A stretch of DNA of 64,000 bases from Anaeramoeba flamelloides (Eukaryota > Metamonada > Anaeramoebidae). Location: positions 21,886,001 through 21,950,000 of the forward strand of contig JANTQA010000023.1 of NCBI GenBank assembly GCA_027625915.1, in the 5' to 3' direction. Within the stretch, counting starts at the first letter, position 1; each line of letters opens with the position of its first letter. A program made the translations under genes and the position numbers. Positions 45,901-57,407 of the stretch are shown here, piece by piece. The notes beneath the pieces were generated by a model that saw only the letters and a list, made by a program, of their open reading frames with translations, made no database searches and had not been told where the DNA came from.

Positions 45901-47154
45901 AATCCCACATTAATATTAATTTCAGATAAAAACGAAATAAATTTTGCAAAAATTGACAACATAAAATCAATTTCAATAAATTCTTTTGAAACTGGAGGAA
46001 ATCCAAATCGTATTCTTTATGATAATAATAATGATTTGATAATTGTTAGTTGCTGTGATTCATTAAAAAATCCAGAATCAACAATAAATTATTTTGATCC
46101 AGTAGATGGCGATCTTTTCTATACATACCTTTTTGACGACAACGACTATGTATTTAGTTTAAGTCTTTGGGGAAGCCAAAAAAATAAAACATCAATATTA
46201 TGTGTTGGAACTGGAATTTTAGATTCCAATAAAAACTCAATTTCTGGTAAATTGTATTTGTTTGACTTCCAAATCAACCATGAACAGAATACTCATTTTT
46301 TACATCTAATATCTGAAAAAAAATTCACAAATGGTCATGTTTCTTCAATAAAGCAATTTATGCACAACTATCTATTGGTATCAAGCGGGGAAACTTTAAA
46401 TTTATTTTCTTTAAATAAAAATGGTACACTTGAAACTGTTTCTTCATTTGAGGCCAATTCCTCGATTATGGCAATTTCAACTTTTAATAATTTTATTGCA
46501 ATATGTGGAAAATCAAATGGATTATCTCTATTGAAATTTGAGCAAAAGGAAAACAAATTACAACTAGTTGCCAAGGATAAATCACCGAGGATTTTATCTG
46601 ATTGTTGCTTTTATTCGCAATATTGTATAGCAGCAGTAGACAGAATCGGAAACTTTTTCATGTATCAAATACCATCAAATATTTTATATTCTTTTGATGA
46701 AAACAACATATTGCCATTAAAAGTTATTAATTCCATGTTTTTAAACCAATCTTGCTTAAAAATTGAAAAATGTTTATTCCCAAATAACCAAGAAACACTG
46801 AATCCCAACATAATCACAATTTCAGTAACAGGTTCAATTTTTGGGTTTTATCATGTCAGGTTACAAGATTATAACCAATTATTATCATTACAAACGATAA
46901 TGAAAAAGCAACCCTTCCTTCAACCAGTTACAGGTAATACATTAAATGATTTTTTTTCTAAAAATTATAATTCTAAAAATGTTATTAATGCAGATTTTTT
47001 AATCCAATTTTTTTTATTAAATTCAAGCCAGCAATCCACAATTCTTAAAGATTTTAATAATTATTATTATAAAATGAAAAATAGAAATATTAATCAAATT
47101 TCGAAACTGGATATTATCCAATTATTAACAAGAATTTTGGAATCAATGATTTAA
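42982..47154 (+). CDS. DDB1/CPSF160/SF3b130-superfamily triple-propeller protein
   Basis: An intronless frame of 1,390 residues; the ATG at 43075 (MDTPLIFKTLKP) is an equally likely start, since the first 31 codons look like leader. Early motifs include CEIQQPIFGIIQD, then strand-rich propeller segments. The last 450 residues match the CPSF_A region: KISGKLYLFDFQ-like (SGKLYLFDFQ), KKFTNGHVSSIKQFMHNYLL, SLLKFEQKENKLQLVAKD, CCFYSQYCIAAVDRIGNFF and the end helices VINADFLIQFFLLNSSQQS and KLDIIQLLTRIL. DDB1 serves Cul4 ubiquitin ligases, CPSF160 3'-end processing, SF3b130 splicing. The QPxFGxIxD motif recalls a plant DDB1-like protein of unassigned role rather than these three. Low-complexity inserts are a Lys-Asn array (about residues 99-117), a Lys/Glu stretch (about 290-315) and a Glu run (about 775-793). 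Confidence 0.8.
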   Translation: MNIYQLLHKDKLGIKIQHVKKQTIFFSFFTAMDTPLIFKTLKPSNTIKKILGVSNYMVTNTPQSLCINSYSKETGLTCEIQQPIFGIIQDTCGGILHSQNKNKNKNKNKNKNKNKNKTQEKQKENKNYFYVLSEEGYVTCVIINYPRFETSFRYDLKRNFTKTNRAHLIDCSLDGKYIIVGSLLGDLILLKKKKKTKRKRNIQETNKNETEFFSKNESEQVYFRDRNYNQLLIDFCFLNDFNSSQKGTIYILVVLYDTTKKDHPLTKIQIIEFNLNHGLEESIGTETQKSKEIEKQKENEKSKENEDENENKNKEEKIQSKTIKIILEYELEGCYVNKILNHFENYFLFSYQQVVDAKNNNCGIFSLKLEWDLNFQENKPSFMKKDLIILNEMIYKSTFNFESSQLLCISENGKIYLLSWIFDRNNNNNVIGIEHHFDNNLPLTPVTDLFWIQNNIYFLAGSMCDHKIIKLQINTDQEINNNSNKNNLTYQLLSNTENNGNYKNVSPIIDFCIYNELNSYEKLLVCTRSQTKPTIQKINNGYNIETFFILKPFEDFNSSNYNFNNINQNQKITGIWNIDYNLINHYQKNKLNEINYSLNIISFLNCTIIHDFQNPNINLLSLIPINSKSQTLMIKQIFLKTSLILQICAQGINLINCLTNKLVSFWNCKQNESISIYECNKSGLISVILENQNKILIFNIENDLIILKREIIFNNNAIITSMKLLDSKNNVSDCYIGLNDNSVFLLSIDLNFIEEINQNHFQMIYNFSNPEFENNKEEEEDEEEEEEEEEEEGQKQKQQEENGMGIEKEIDNENENINEDEKIKEKGKTSKEPLNKGENVKNKKTIINDFLIVKINNLKLIVVGFRNGMVNILDFHNNKSKLISSKKIGNKPIKIKIIHNKILIISDNIWIVNINDNKKIIYNLINSSSTIVDCYVINQFKAPIRQISVNTNELNNGNEFGLLKELEEEKDVPNPTLILISDKNEINFAKIDNIKSISINSFETGGNPNRILYDNNNDLIIVSCCDSLKNPESTINYFDPVDGDLFYTYLFDDNDYVFSLSLWGSQKNKTSILCVGTGILDSNKNSISGKLYLFDFQINHEQNTHFLHLISEKKFTNGHVSSIKQFMHNYLLVSSGETLNLFSLNKNGTLETVSSFEANSSIMAISTFNNFIAICGKSNGLSLLKFEQKENKLQLVAKDKSPRILSDCCFYSQYCIAAVDRIGNFFMYQIPSNILYSFDENNILPLKVINSMFLNQSCLKIEKCLFPNNQETLNPNIITISVTGSIFGFYHVRLQDYNQLLSLQTIMKKQPFLQPVTGNTLNDFFSKNYNSKNVINADFLIQFFLLNSSQQSTILKDFNNYYYKMKNRNINQISKLDIIQLLTRILESMI

Positions 47155-49699
47155 AATTTTTTTCAAACTAATTATTTTCATTTTTTTTTTTTTTTGGATA
47201 AAAATATATTATTTTCAAATCAAAATTTCTTTATTCTTTTTTCCATTTTCTTTTTTTTTCTCTTTTCTCTTTTCTCTTTTCACTTATTTTTTTCTTTTTG
47301 CCTTTTGCATTTTTTTTGAGAATAAAATATATTTAATTAATTTTTCAAAAATGTTTATTATTGCCCGCATTTAACAGATTTCATTTCATTTTAGTCAAAT
47401 AAACCATTTTTTATTATTATTGGAACACAAAAAAAATTTTTTTTAAAAAGTTTTTATGAAATTCAAGTTAAGTGAAATAGGAAAAAAAGAGGTTTTGATG
47501 ATAACATATATTATCATAATATTAACAATTAATTATGCTATAATATTAAAAAAATCGCAAAAAATCATAAAATCGTGATATTCCACACTATCATAAATAA
47601 ATGAAAAATTATTTTTTTCAAATCAATTTAAAAAAAATATCTTGACTTTTACAAAGCATTGAGACTTTTACAACGCCTTCCCCTTTAAAAATGTTAAAAT
47701 GTGTTATCACTGGCTGTGAATTGTTTCCAAGCGTTTAAAAGTTTTGAAAGACAGAATAATTTTATAAACGGAATAAGATCGTTTGTAGTGGAAAAAATAT
47801 TTTTTTTCGTTTCATATTTTTTTAACAAAATTCAAAAACTGGAACAAATTTATGAAAATACTTAAAATAACCATTTTAGTAATATACTTGAATACTAACT
47901 CTTTTCCAGTCACATGGACCTGACTTTATTGAAGAAATAGAACATATTTAATGAGTTTAATTCTGCATTCTTCTCAAAATAAATTTTCAATTTGTAGATC
48001 AAAATCTATTTTTCTCATTGTTTAATTTTTTTTATTTTATTTTTGCTTTTTTACCTTTCTTTTTTATTTTTTTTTTTTTAAAGTTAATTTGAAAAAAAAA
48101 AAAATCTTTGAAAATCCAAAACAACATCAAGAAAAGTTAATCTTTGTATTTTCTTTGAAAATTCATACATTTATAATTAAAAAATCTTGTTCTAAACAAT
48201 TTTAATTTCCTAAAGAAATTAAGATATTTTACAATAGATATACCAATGAAAGTGCCCCAAAAAATTTTTTCAACATTTTTTTTTATTTTGAAATTTATGG
48301 TTTGTTCAGGTATTTCTTTGAGTGTTATTGACTGTAATCCAAAATTTATTATTTCCCGTATTTCTAAACAAATCTTAATTAGGTTGATTCTTAAAAAAAA
48401 AACAATTTTTCATTTTTGGCTGGTTAGCTTTGAGTGAAATGAAATTTAATATATAGGTGTTTTTTTTTTAAAATGGGGTTATTAACCTCACAAGTTAAAT
48501 AACCAAATGAGATAAAGAATGGTTTTAGTTCTTATTGATGTATGGTTAAACAAAAAACCTCAAAGCTCTAATTGTGTTTTCAATCCAATAGAAAGATACT
48601 CAAAGTAGAAGAATCAGAAGAAAAAATCTATAAAAAAGCTTAATAATTGGTGAAAATGTGGGGTAGGTTGTAGTGAAATCTTTTGAAAAGTTATCAAACT
48701 CCATTCGGCTTTCATAGTACACAAAGATGTGTTTTCGCCCAAGAAAATATTCTTTAAAGAATGGATGAAGGTTTGGTTGTTTTAGAAGCTCTTTTATTTA
48801 ACAGTATTTACAACATCACAATTAACTGAGAAAATAATTATTTATCTTCAGTTATGAATTTTATTGATCTTAAAGGATTAGATAGATTTTACAACCAAAC
48901 CAAACAAAAATATAATAAAAGCTCTATGGTTTCATCCTTGGTTAAATCAAGTATCTTATTTGTTGTTTTTTCAAAGAAAAACTTTTTTCTACCTACTCTA
49001 TTTATTGATCAAAAACAAAAAATTATTTGTAAAAATATTGCTGAATTAGCCCAAAAACCTATCCAATATTATTTCAAGATTACTTAATAATCTCATTATT
49101 TTGTCTTTTATCACAATTTTTAAATAATTAGTGTGTTTTTATTGAATATTCCAATCTGTTATATTAACGTGATAATATTCGATATTGAAGTTTTCAACAA
49201 TATCATGATTTAATAAAAATAATCACGATTTTCAAAATATATTGTTACTTAAGCATAGATATCATCAAAACCTATAATATCTATTTTGTCACTTTTTTTT
49301 ATCTCTCAAAATAATCTTATTCATTTTTCAATTTTTTAATTTTAGCCTAATAAAAAAGAGTTTTGTTTTGTAAAATAATTTATTTTCAAGTTTAATTTTT
49401 AAATCCTACCTATCTTTCATTGAGGAAAACGTCGCATCTAATTATTATACTAGTGATTTTTTTTTGTTATTTATATTCTTTATGTACAAAAATTTTTGAA
49501 AATGAACACCTTTTTTCAACAAAAGTTAACATCAAACAGATGCACAAGAATATCTTATTCGTTATTGAGTGATGAAAAATCCCTCAAGATCTTGTGAATT
49601 AAAATTAATTTTTTTTCTACATTCTAATATTAAAAAATCATAATGAGCATTAAAATAGAAATTATTTTGAATCTTGATCCTTATCTATTTAGAACTTTA
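47155..49699. other. Gene-free stretch downstream of the DDB1-like gene
   Basis: A pyrimidine-rich 3' flank (TTTTCTCTTTTCTCTTTTC near 47262-47280) follows the stop. About 48854-49087 has a 77-codon plus-strand frame with ordinary composition (MNFIDLKGLDRFYNQTKQ) that I do not recognise and do not accept as a gene. Confidence 0.4.
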
Positions 49700-50190
49700 G
49701 TATTATCAATATATTCTCGAAAACCCAAGTCTATTGTAATTAGGTAAAAATCTTATTCATATTGTATTTTTCAAACATATCTAAAAAATATATTTAATTT
49801 TTTTATTACACAATAAAGTATTAGATTCTTAACTAATAATCACTAATAAAAGATTTTATTTTTGTAAAAATATTTTTTTTAATTTCCTTTTCCAAATCTA
49901 AAAATAGAAACCAAAAACACTATTATTCCAGAAAAATAATAATTCATATTCAGAACTCCCAAAGGTCACTTTAATTTTATATTTTTTAAAATTAAAGATT
50001 TACTCATAAATAATCATCAACAGAAAAAACCCTAAAAACGGATTCTTATTATTTAGTTTCTATGAAAGTCTTTTTATTTTCTTTATAAATTTACAATATG
50101 AGAATGACCTTTGTTAAAATAATCTCTTTAAGTTGATATTTCAATTTCGAAAAATAAAAAAAAACTTTTTTATAGCTACAAATATACATT
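49700..50190 (-). mobile_element. TTAA-type 750-bp family, inverse truncated copy
   Basis: Follows the inverse of 41514-42263 through TTCCTTTTCCAAATCTAAAA, AGAACTCCCAAAGGTCACTT, ATAATCATCAACA and ACAAATATACATTTTCGCC. The borders are eroded. It ends about 460 bp upstream of the CENP-S start codon. Confidence 0.6.
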
Positions 50191-50655
50191 TTCGCCACAA
50201 ATTAAGAAAGAAAAATTTCAACTTTATATTTTGATAATTGGTGATTTAGTCTTTCAATTTGTCTGAAAATGTATATTTTTTTGTAAAAATTCTTTGATTT
50301 TTTAAAAATATAAATTGTATCTTTTTTGCAATGGGTGAGACAAACAACTATCACTATTTTACTAATTCACTTTTTTAGTGGTATTTAAGAATGTGTTAAT
50401 GAAATGATTTTAATTTAGTAACAAAATACTTAAATATTAGACTACTCAATAACCAATGCATATCCCTTAATAATACTTTTTCGATGAAAAATTCTCTCTT
50501 TATTTAAATATAAAACAATCCAAAAGATTCAAAAAGATTTCGAAGTTACTTTAGTATTATTCATTCGAAAAAAACTATAAAACTGAAAACATTTTTTCAA
50601 AACATTATTTTTAATTTTTACTTTTATTTTTTTCCTTTTTTTTCTCAAAAAATTA

Positions 50656-51405
50656 ATGGACAACTTGAACACTCGAGGAACAACCAAAAAACAACCTTTA
50701 GATTTTCAAGTTACTGAGAAAACTCGAAAATTAAGAGATTCTTTTGATCATACAATTTTTGAAATATTTACAAACGAAGCAAGGAAAGATCATATAAGCG
50801 TCTCAAAAATCGCACTTCATACTTATTCACATCTTTTGTATAATTATTTGTGTATGTTTGTTTTTTTTTTTATTTTTTCATAGCCTTCTTTTTATCGTTC
50901 TTCGTTGTTTGTTAAAAAAAAAAAAAACAACAAAAAAATAATTTATTTTGGAAACTTCTTTTGCAAAGTAAAAACAATTTGTCGAGATCTTGAACAATTT
51001 TCATCTCACGCAGGAAGAGTTACAATTAAACCAGCTGATTTGTTACTAATCTGTCGAAGGAATAAAACTTTACACGAATTAATGCGTTCAAAAGTTGAAG
51101 AACTAACCGAAGAGAAAAAAAGACACCGAGAAAAAACAAAAAAGAAGAAAAAAAAAAAAGAAAAAGCTATTAAAATCAACGAAGAACAATTTTCAAACAA
51201 CTTTCAAATTGAAAAAGAATTTCAAAATGAAACAATTTTTGAGGAAAACAAATTTGAAAACAAAAATGAAAAGGAAAACGAAAAAGAAAAAGAAAAAGAA
51301 ACAGAAACAGAAAACAACAATAACATTAATAACCAGAACATTGATGATTTTTCCTTTCAAGACTCTGACGATTTTGAAGCTCAATTTGACTTTCTTAGTG
51401 ATTAG
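50656..51405 (+). CDS. CENP-S / MHF1 histone-fold protein
   Basis: Exons 50656-50851 and 50969-51405 give 210 residues; the 117-nt intron has a GTATGT donor and phase 1. The histone fold covers about residues 20-105: EKTRKLRDSFDHTIFEIFTN, then SKIALHTYSHLLYNYLLK, TICRDLEQFSSHAGRVTIKP, ADLLLICRRNKTL and HELM. DLExFxxHAGRxTI and the xDLxLxxRRN motif are hallmarks of MHF1/CENP-S. With CENP-X it forms a histone-like tetramer that works with FANCM in fork repair and with CENP-T-W at the kinetochore. The C-terminal 90 residues are an unusual extension: a Lys-rich run, a Lys/Glu repeat, then an acidic tail (DDFSFQDSDDFEAQFDFLSD). The junction leaves one residue more than in the human protein between the second and third helix, so the exact splice is slightly uncertain. 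Confidence 0.88.
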
Positions 51406-51754
51406 CATAAGAACTGTTAGGCTTTGATCACATTTAAACCCATTTCGACGATTTAAATAAAATTGAAAATTTCTTTTGTAAAATTGTTGATTATTTTATT
51501 TTTGTGAAGAATAAATTTCTTACAAAAAAAGAAAAAAAGCATTGGTCTTAAAGATCATTTTTTTATGGGCTGAAACATGAGTTGTTTTGCCATGAAAAAA
51601 TGACGATGCTTTGCATCACCAAGTAATTAAAATATGAATAAAGTTTTCTATTTTTGTTGTTATTTAAATTGTAAATGGGAATAATATTTCATCACCCCAT
51701 TCTATTGTTTGTTGCTGATGAGCGTCTAAAATGAGGAAGTCTAAAATTAAAGTG

Positions 51755-51835
51755 CAATCTTGAAAAAAATACCAGGCCTGAAAATAATCATTGAAACTAT
51801 TTTTAATTGTTAACATTGGGAAAATTGTTGTTTAA
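51755..51835. mobile_element. Single end of the 6708-8300 element family
   Basis: Carries TTGAAAAAAATACC, CTGAAAATAATCATTGAAAC and TTTTTAATTGTTAACATT, matching the TIR of 6708-8300 and 34076-34548. No partner end is close by. Confidence 0.5.
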
Positions 51836-51860
51836 TTGCTAATTAATTTCTTTTATTTAA

Positions 51861-52450
51861 GGGTTTAGCATCCTAGAGAAATCTATAATCAAAGCAAGTA
51901 TGTGGTAATTGGGTGTAAATGATATTAGTCCCATTATTGTTCAAATACTCTAAAAAAATCTATTATAAATCTTATTGAATAAAAAAATTATTAGATTTTT
52001 TCCAAATTATCTCCTTTAAAAATTGTTATTTTTGAAATTTTTAATATTAATTTCCTTTTCCAAATCAAAAAAAAAGAAACTCGAAATAATAGTATTTCCA
52101 ATATTTAATAATTCAACTTTAGAACTTCCCTAAGTAACTATATTTTTCATAATTTTTTTATTTCAAAGGATTCACCCAATAATCATCAGCATAAAAATTC
52201 AAAGATTGGTTTGTTTTGTTCCCTTTTTATATATAGATAATTACAACATCACTAGATTTCGAATATTTATGAGATAATTTCCAAAAGAATCGATTAGTTA
52301 TTTATTTAATTTTTTAAAAAAATTCATTTTTTAGCAATTTTAAACCTTTCGCGACAAATTTAATAAAGTAATTTTTTTTTGAAATCCAATCAAAAAAAAT
52401 GAGAAAAAATAACTAATTTTCTATAAATAATAATATACGTTATTTTCCTG
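51861..52450 (-). mobile_element. TTAA-type 750-bp family, inverse copy
   Basis: A TTAA (51857-51860) precedes GGGTTTAGCATCC. The sequence then follows the inverse of 41514-42263: TCTATAATCAAAGCAAGTAT, AATTGGGTGTAAATGATATT, TTCCTTTTCCAAATC and CAATAATCATCAGCATAAA. The far end is lost or diverged. Confidence 0.65.
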
Positions 52451-52519
52451 AAAAATGATCTTTCTTAAATAATACTATACTAATTTAGAGTATTAAGGAA
52501 TTTGTCAAATTTATTTTTT

Positions 52520-52985
52520 GTATTTTTGATTTAATTGGTTGGGTTGTTTGAAAATGGTTCTAAATATAAAAAGGGGTAGAGACATTGGAATAGAATAAGT
52601 ATGCATTTTATCAAGATTTATTTAAGTCAATATTAATTTTTGTTAGAATAATTGGTATTTTAAATCTATACTAGTTAATTTGTGAGATTTATTTAGAGAG
52701 TTTAAAAGGGATGAGGGGAAAATATTTTACTAAAAAAGTTTATGCTAGATGATAAAATTGTTTTTTTTAGTGAAATAATTACTTTTAGAACTTTAATTAA
52801 GAATGATAAAATTTGTCTAGATTTATTGATCTAAATAAAAAAAATAAATATATTAACTTTTAAGCAATTTTTTTGTATTTTTTTTTCCTTTTTTTTTTAA
52901 ATTATTTTTTTTACTTTGAGATCCTCGTATTTCAACAAATGATAACTTACACAATTTGACACCTTTTTTGGAAAATGAGAAATAT
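52520..52985 (+). repeat. Direct repeat P, copy 2
   Basis: Collinear with 12985-13450. Clearest matches are the AGAGAGTTTAAAAGGGATGA region and GAGATCCTCGTATTTCAAC with following AATGATAACTTACACAATTT. Confidence 0.5.
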
Positions 52986-53194
52986 TTTTCTTATTTTGTG
53001 CTATGAATAGCACCCTCTCAAAAAAAAATTATTTTTCTTATTTTCTCCAATTTATATCAATATTGTCACATATTTTAAAATTAATTGTCAGATTTATTTG
53101 AAAGTGGCATAAACTACATTTGAACATCGGTCAACATTAATCTTAAAATTGATACCAATCTAAAATATTTTTCAAACGAAAGATTAAACCTCTC

Positions 53195-53725
53195 AAATTA
53201 TCAATACTATTGAATTTGATTGTTAATTAGATAATAACTGATTCGTGATTTTCATTTCATTTTTTCATTTTTATTTTTTTATTAATGGATATTGAAGAGT
53301 TGGGAAAAGTAAAAAAACAAAAGAAGAAAACAATCTGGAAATAATCTACCAGTGTATAAATGAAAACAGTTTAAGTTTGATTTCAAATGAGCTAGATATA
53401 GTAATTAAGAAAAATCATTATTGGATTGATGTATCGAACAAAGGGTAAGAATAAATAAAGAAAAAAAAAGCAATTCCAACAAAATATCCAGATGAATTGC
53501 GGGTTTATACCTTTAAAAAAAGACTTTAAAAAACAAAATTTTGAATTGGAAAGAGTTATCAATTAAATTCCAACAACCTTTTCATAATTCACTCTATTGA
53601 TCGATTTTTATTGTATTTATAATATTTTTCCATACAATTTACATAACAAGATTTCTAATTTGAAATAAAAGGGCACATCAATTTTTAAAATATTTAGTTT
53701 AATTTTTATTACTTTTTTTTTTTAA
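53195..53725 (+). mobile_element. Degraded DNA transposon fragment with HTH domain, copy 2
   Basis: Matches 24370-24910 in inverse orientation. It encodes NNLEIIYQCINENSLSLISN, IKKNHYWIDVS and, in another frame, AIPTKYPDELRVYTFKKRL. An ATG (MDIEELGKVKKQ) precedes the first part. Frame changes and stops interrupt it, and no catalytic domain follows. The two copies damage different parts of the reading frame, as expected of old relics. Confidence 0.55.
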
Positions 53726-54769
53726 TTATTTTTAAATATTCTTATGTATTATTTCGATATGTTTTAAAGAGTTTCTTAAATCTTAGAATGAAACAACAAT
53801 TAATTTGATTTAATAATGAATAATTCTAAAAAATTTTTGTAACATTTTATACAAAAAACGAATTTATAATGTTTTGAATATATGCATGAATGCATGGGAT
53901 AAGGATGTATATTTCAAAATAAATCCATTATTTAAAAAAAAAAAATTAATCGTTCTTACCACTCCATATGATACTTTAAAAGATATAAAAAAACTCAAAA
54001 AAGCTAAATTTCAAAAATAAGGGCAGATTTTACAACATAAAAAAATTTGTTTAATTTTTTATTTTTTTATTGAATAAAAATGTTTTTTATTAAATTTTTT
54101 AGAGATTATAATCAAGATAGATTAATAAATAACAATACAGTATAATCTTTTTATTTTTCAAAAGACAAATAAAACAAGAAAAAAATAATAATAATAAAGT
54201 TTGCCCATAATTTTGAAATTTGGCTTACACTCGAAAAAAAAAAACAAAAAAATTGAAAACTTTGAATTCAATATTACATAGTTGAAGATGATATAGCTTA
54301 ATTATTGAGTAAAAAATACATTAAATAAATCTATTATGATACTATAGAATACTTGATAGTAAATCATATTCGACATTTCATTAGGAAAAGGAGCCCAAAA
54401 ACAAATAATCATACATCCAAACTCAAACGTGGGGTTCATTTGAATAACAAGACTTGTTGTTTCTCACATCAATTATTTTTAACTTCTTCATTTTTTTTTC
54501 TATTATTTTTTCCCCACTTCATCATTTCTATTATATATATATTTATATATAAAACTATACGAGGATTCAAATACTTCTAATAAGTGTTTCTATTTCATAA
54601 GTTTTTGGAATTAAAAGTTATAAATTTTTTTACTTCAAAATTTTGTCCTTTATGGTTTAATTATTCTTTCATTTAACCCTTAACAGTAACAATAAAATAC
54701 AATTCAAAATTTCTTTGACTTAAAAAATTGAAATTTTTTAAAAAAAAAAACTTATTAATCAAATTATCT

Positions 54770-55040
54770 CTGGAAATACAAAATTAAAACCCTTACCTAA
54801 TTGAAACGTTAAAACTTTTTCATAAATTACAATATCCATAAAACAAAAAAATAAATAATTATTAATACAAATAAAGAAAATACTTTGATAAAAATTTTGG
54901 AGTGATCAAAATAAAAAAATATTTTAATAAAATAATTAAAGTCCTATTAATAATGTCGACCTTTCAAATAATTTGCACAAAAAATAAATTATACTAGCTT
55001 TCTTCTATTTAAAAGAACCAAATTTTAGCATAATACCAAT
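54770..55040 (+). repeat. Dispersed repeat R, copy
   Basis: Shares AAATAAATAATTATTAATAC, AAATTTTGGAGTGATCAAAA and the CTATTTAAAAGAACC end with the copies at 39170 and 23600. Confidence 0.5.
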
Positions 55041-55539
55041 CATCAAAAAGAAAAAATCCTTGATTGAATGTGGATGATTTCTATTTTAAAAATAAAGGGA
55101 AAATGCAAAACAAAAAAAAATAATTCAATGATAAACATATTTTATAAAAAATAAAAAATATTATTAATTGTATGAAATTGTATTCTAGTGATTCTGTTAA
55201 AGTTTTTCCTTATTTTTAAAATCAATTTTCACATAAGACCTCAATTACCTGGTACATGTTTTATTCTATATTATTTATTAATATATATATATATATATGA
55301 AATCAGTTTTTCCTTAAAGTCGGTTATTTAGAAATGTTGACTATTTACTTCAACAAAACTGAAGAAATTTACGATAATTCAATACTACTCTTGATTAATA
55401 ATTTGAAGCTAATTAATATTTGAAGAAGAAGAAAAAATATATAAAAAAATAAAATACTCAGATTTTTGCAATAAATAATATTTTAGTCTGTGTTAAAAAG
55501 ATAGAAAGAGCCTTAACAAAGAGAAAATGGAGGAAATTG

Positions 55540-56215
55540 TGATATATGTACATGTTTCATTTAGAATTTCACCCTATAAGAAAGTCATGCCATATTTATT
55601 GGTTGAAAAAAAATTTTCAACACAATTTTAATTGGTAAACTTAATGAAAATTCATGATCAGAACAATAAATAAATAAAAAATAAATCCAATAAAGATAAA
55701 ATAGAAAATTCAACACTTAAAAAGTTTTTATAATATAGTTAATTCCATTTTTAGGACATAAACTTTCAACCAAATTAAAGACACAAAAAAATCTCAAATT
55801 AAAGCGTAAAATTTCGAATTTTTTTTTTAAAAATTATTTAACTAGAATTTGGATTTTGTGCCTTAAATTGAGATTTTTCTGTGCCCGAAATTTCAGTTAA
55901 AGTTTATGTCTACAAACTGAAACTGGGGATAGTGTCTTTTGGTCTGAGGGTTTTTATTTGATTAATCAACTATATTTTTGGAAAAAATTGACAATTTTTG
56001 AGATCTCCAAAACCACTCTTATACAAATTTTGATTACTAAAGTAGATTTAAATTCCATTTTTTGATTTTTTAACAAAATAATCGACTGTTTTATTCTTTG
56101 AAATTAAATAATTTCTTCTTTTGATTGATTTGACTTTTGTTTTTCAGTCAGGTTTCGAAATGAAAAATTGTTTCAAAGTTTTTTTCCGATTTCACTTTTT
56201 TCACAAATTGTTCGT
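55540..56215 (+). repeat. Dispersed repeat Q, copy 2, interrupted by a MITE
   Basis: Collinear with 41150-42420. This copy carries MITE A (55736-55929) where the other has none. It keeps a single TTAA (56070-56073) where the other has the 750-bp TTAA element. Confidence 0.65.
55736..55929. mobile_element. MITE family A, copy 4 (diverged)
   Basis: TA borders (55734-55735, 55930-55931). The ends have decayed to TAGTTAATTCCATTTTTAGG and GAAACTGGGGA. Inner words AAACTTTCAACCAAATTAAAG and TGTGCCTTAAATTGAGATTT keep the family pattern. Confidence 0.8.
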
Positions 56216-57077
56216 TATTTCTATTGTTCATTTCATTGATCACTACATGAACATACCTTTTAAAAAAAAATACACAGCCTTTTTTTTGAATAACCAATTT
56301 GCCATGTCTGTATGAGTTGGTTTTTAAAAACATTAATTTCACTTAAAGTAATCACTATTTCTTTTTAAAGCTTGGTTTAGCAACTTTTTACTCTTACTGT
56401 GTAAGGAACTCTTTAACTTTTAATCGAAGATATATTTTTCAGAACTTTTTCTTTTCAATAAAAAGTAGAACAAAAAATGTAATTTATCTGAATTTTTTAT
56501 TTGAAGCAAAATTGATTTTACATATAACAACAATTTGATTTGTTTACCCTTTTTAAACCAACAATTTGAAATAGTTTTTTCCTGGTATTCTTGTAATGGG
56601 TTTTATCTTTAGGTTGAAAATCTTTGAGATTTCTCAAAATCACTTTTATTTCAATTTATTATCTTGTTTTTATATTTATTGAAGAAAAATCAACTTTTAT
56701 CCATTTAGAGAGACTGTTTTCAAACAAAATAATCTTGTTTGGTTGTTAAAATCAGATCATTGAGAATTTTGAGTGAAAAAAGTTTAATGTTTGATTGACC
56801 GACAAAAAATTGTTGTAAATAGCATTTTTTTTTGTAAAAAGTCGTTTGAAAAAAAAAGTTTTTTGAATCAAAAGAACCCAATATTTAGAAAGTCCAAATA
56901 AAATAACGAACATAAAACTTACATAATTTGTACATACTTTCTTTGAATTCTTCCATTTAAATAATTAAAAGATAACATTTTTTTGAATTACTGTTTTTCG
57001 CATTTATCCATTAAATTTCCATCAAAAACAATTCACAAAACAAAAACAAAAATTGGTTCAATAACAAAAAGAAAAGA

Positions 57078-57407
57078 ATGCCAAAATTCGAAGTTCAAAA
57101 AGAAAATCCGATTGAGAGTCTTTTTCGGAAGAAAACTAAAAAAAAAAAAAAAAAATTTCGGTTACCAGCGATTCTTGACTTAGTCACAGACTCTGTCCGA
57201 TTCAGGTTTTTTTCGTCCATTCTATTTTTGCTTGTTCTTTTGAATGCAAGTTCGATCATTAACCAGATTTTAGGAACAAATTTCAAATACGCCGAAAATC
57301 TACCAACAAAAATGACTTTCAAATCGTTCCCTCCATTTGAAATAAATTATGCCGAAGATCTGAAGTCGCCAACAATTGTAACTGGTTTTTTTTTTTCTCT
57401 CAAATGA
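57078..57407 (+). CDS. Unrecognised single-pass membrane protein, first exon
   Basis: The frame opens MPKFEVQKENPIESLFRKK, passes a Lys run, then FRLPAILDLVTDSVRFRFFS and one clear membrane segment (SSILFLLVLLNASSIINQIL, about residues 46-66). A non-low-complexity tail follows (TKMTFKSFPPFEINYAEDL then KSPTIVT). The final residues (GFFFSLK) are probably intronic, since a GTAACT donor sits at about 57377. An acceptor at 57496 leads to a short segment that reads RASHGFNERLFG-stop in the phase of that donor, or GPLTVLMKDFLDKTLKIKQ with a GTAATT donor in another phase. I could not decide which is right. The basic N terminus before the membrane segment suggests it faces the cytosol. No family was recognised. 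Confidence 0.5.
   Translation: MPKFEVQKENPIESLFRKKTKKKKKKFRLPAILDLVTDSVRFRFFSSILFLLVLLNASSIINQILGTNFKYAENLPTKMTFKSFPPFEINYAEDLKSPTIVTGFFFSLK

Noticed and set aside
48854-49087. 77-codon frame with ordinary composition
   Set aside because: No recognised motif, no clear splice partners, surrounded by repeats; could be chance.
54353-54580. 75-codon frame with a hydrophobic end
   Set aside because: The hydrophobic part comes from T-rich DNA and TA repeats; no family or splice support.
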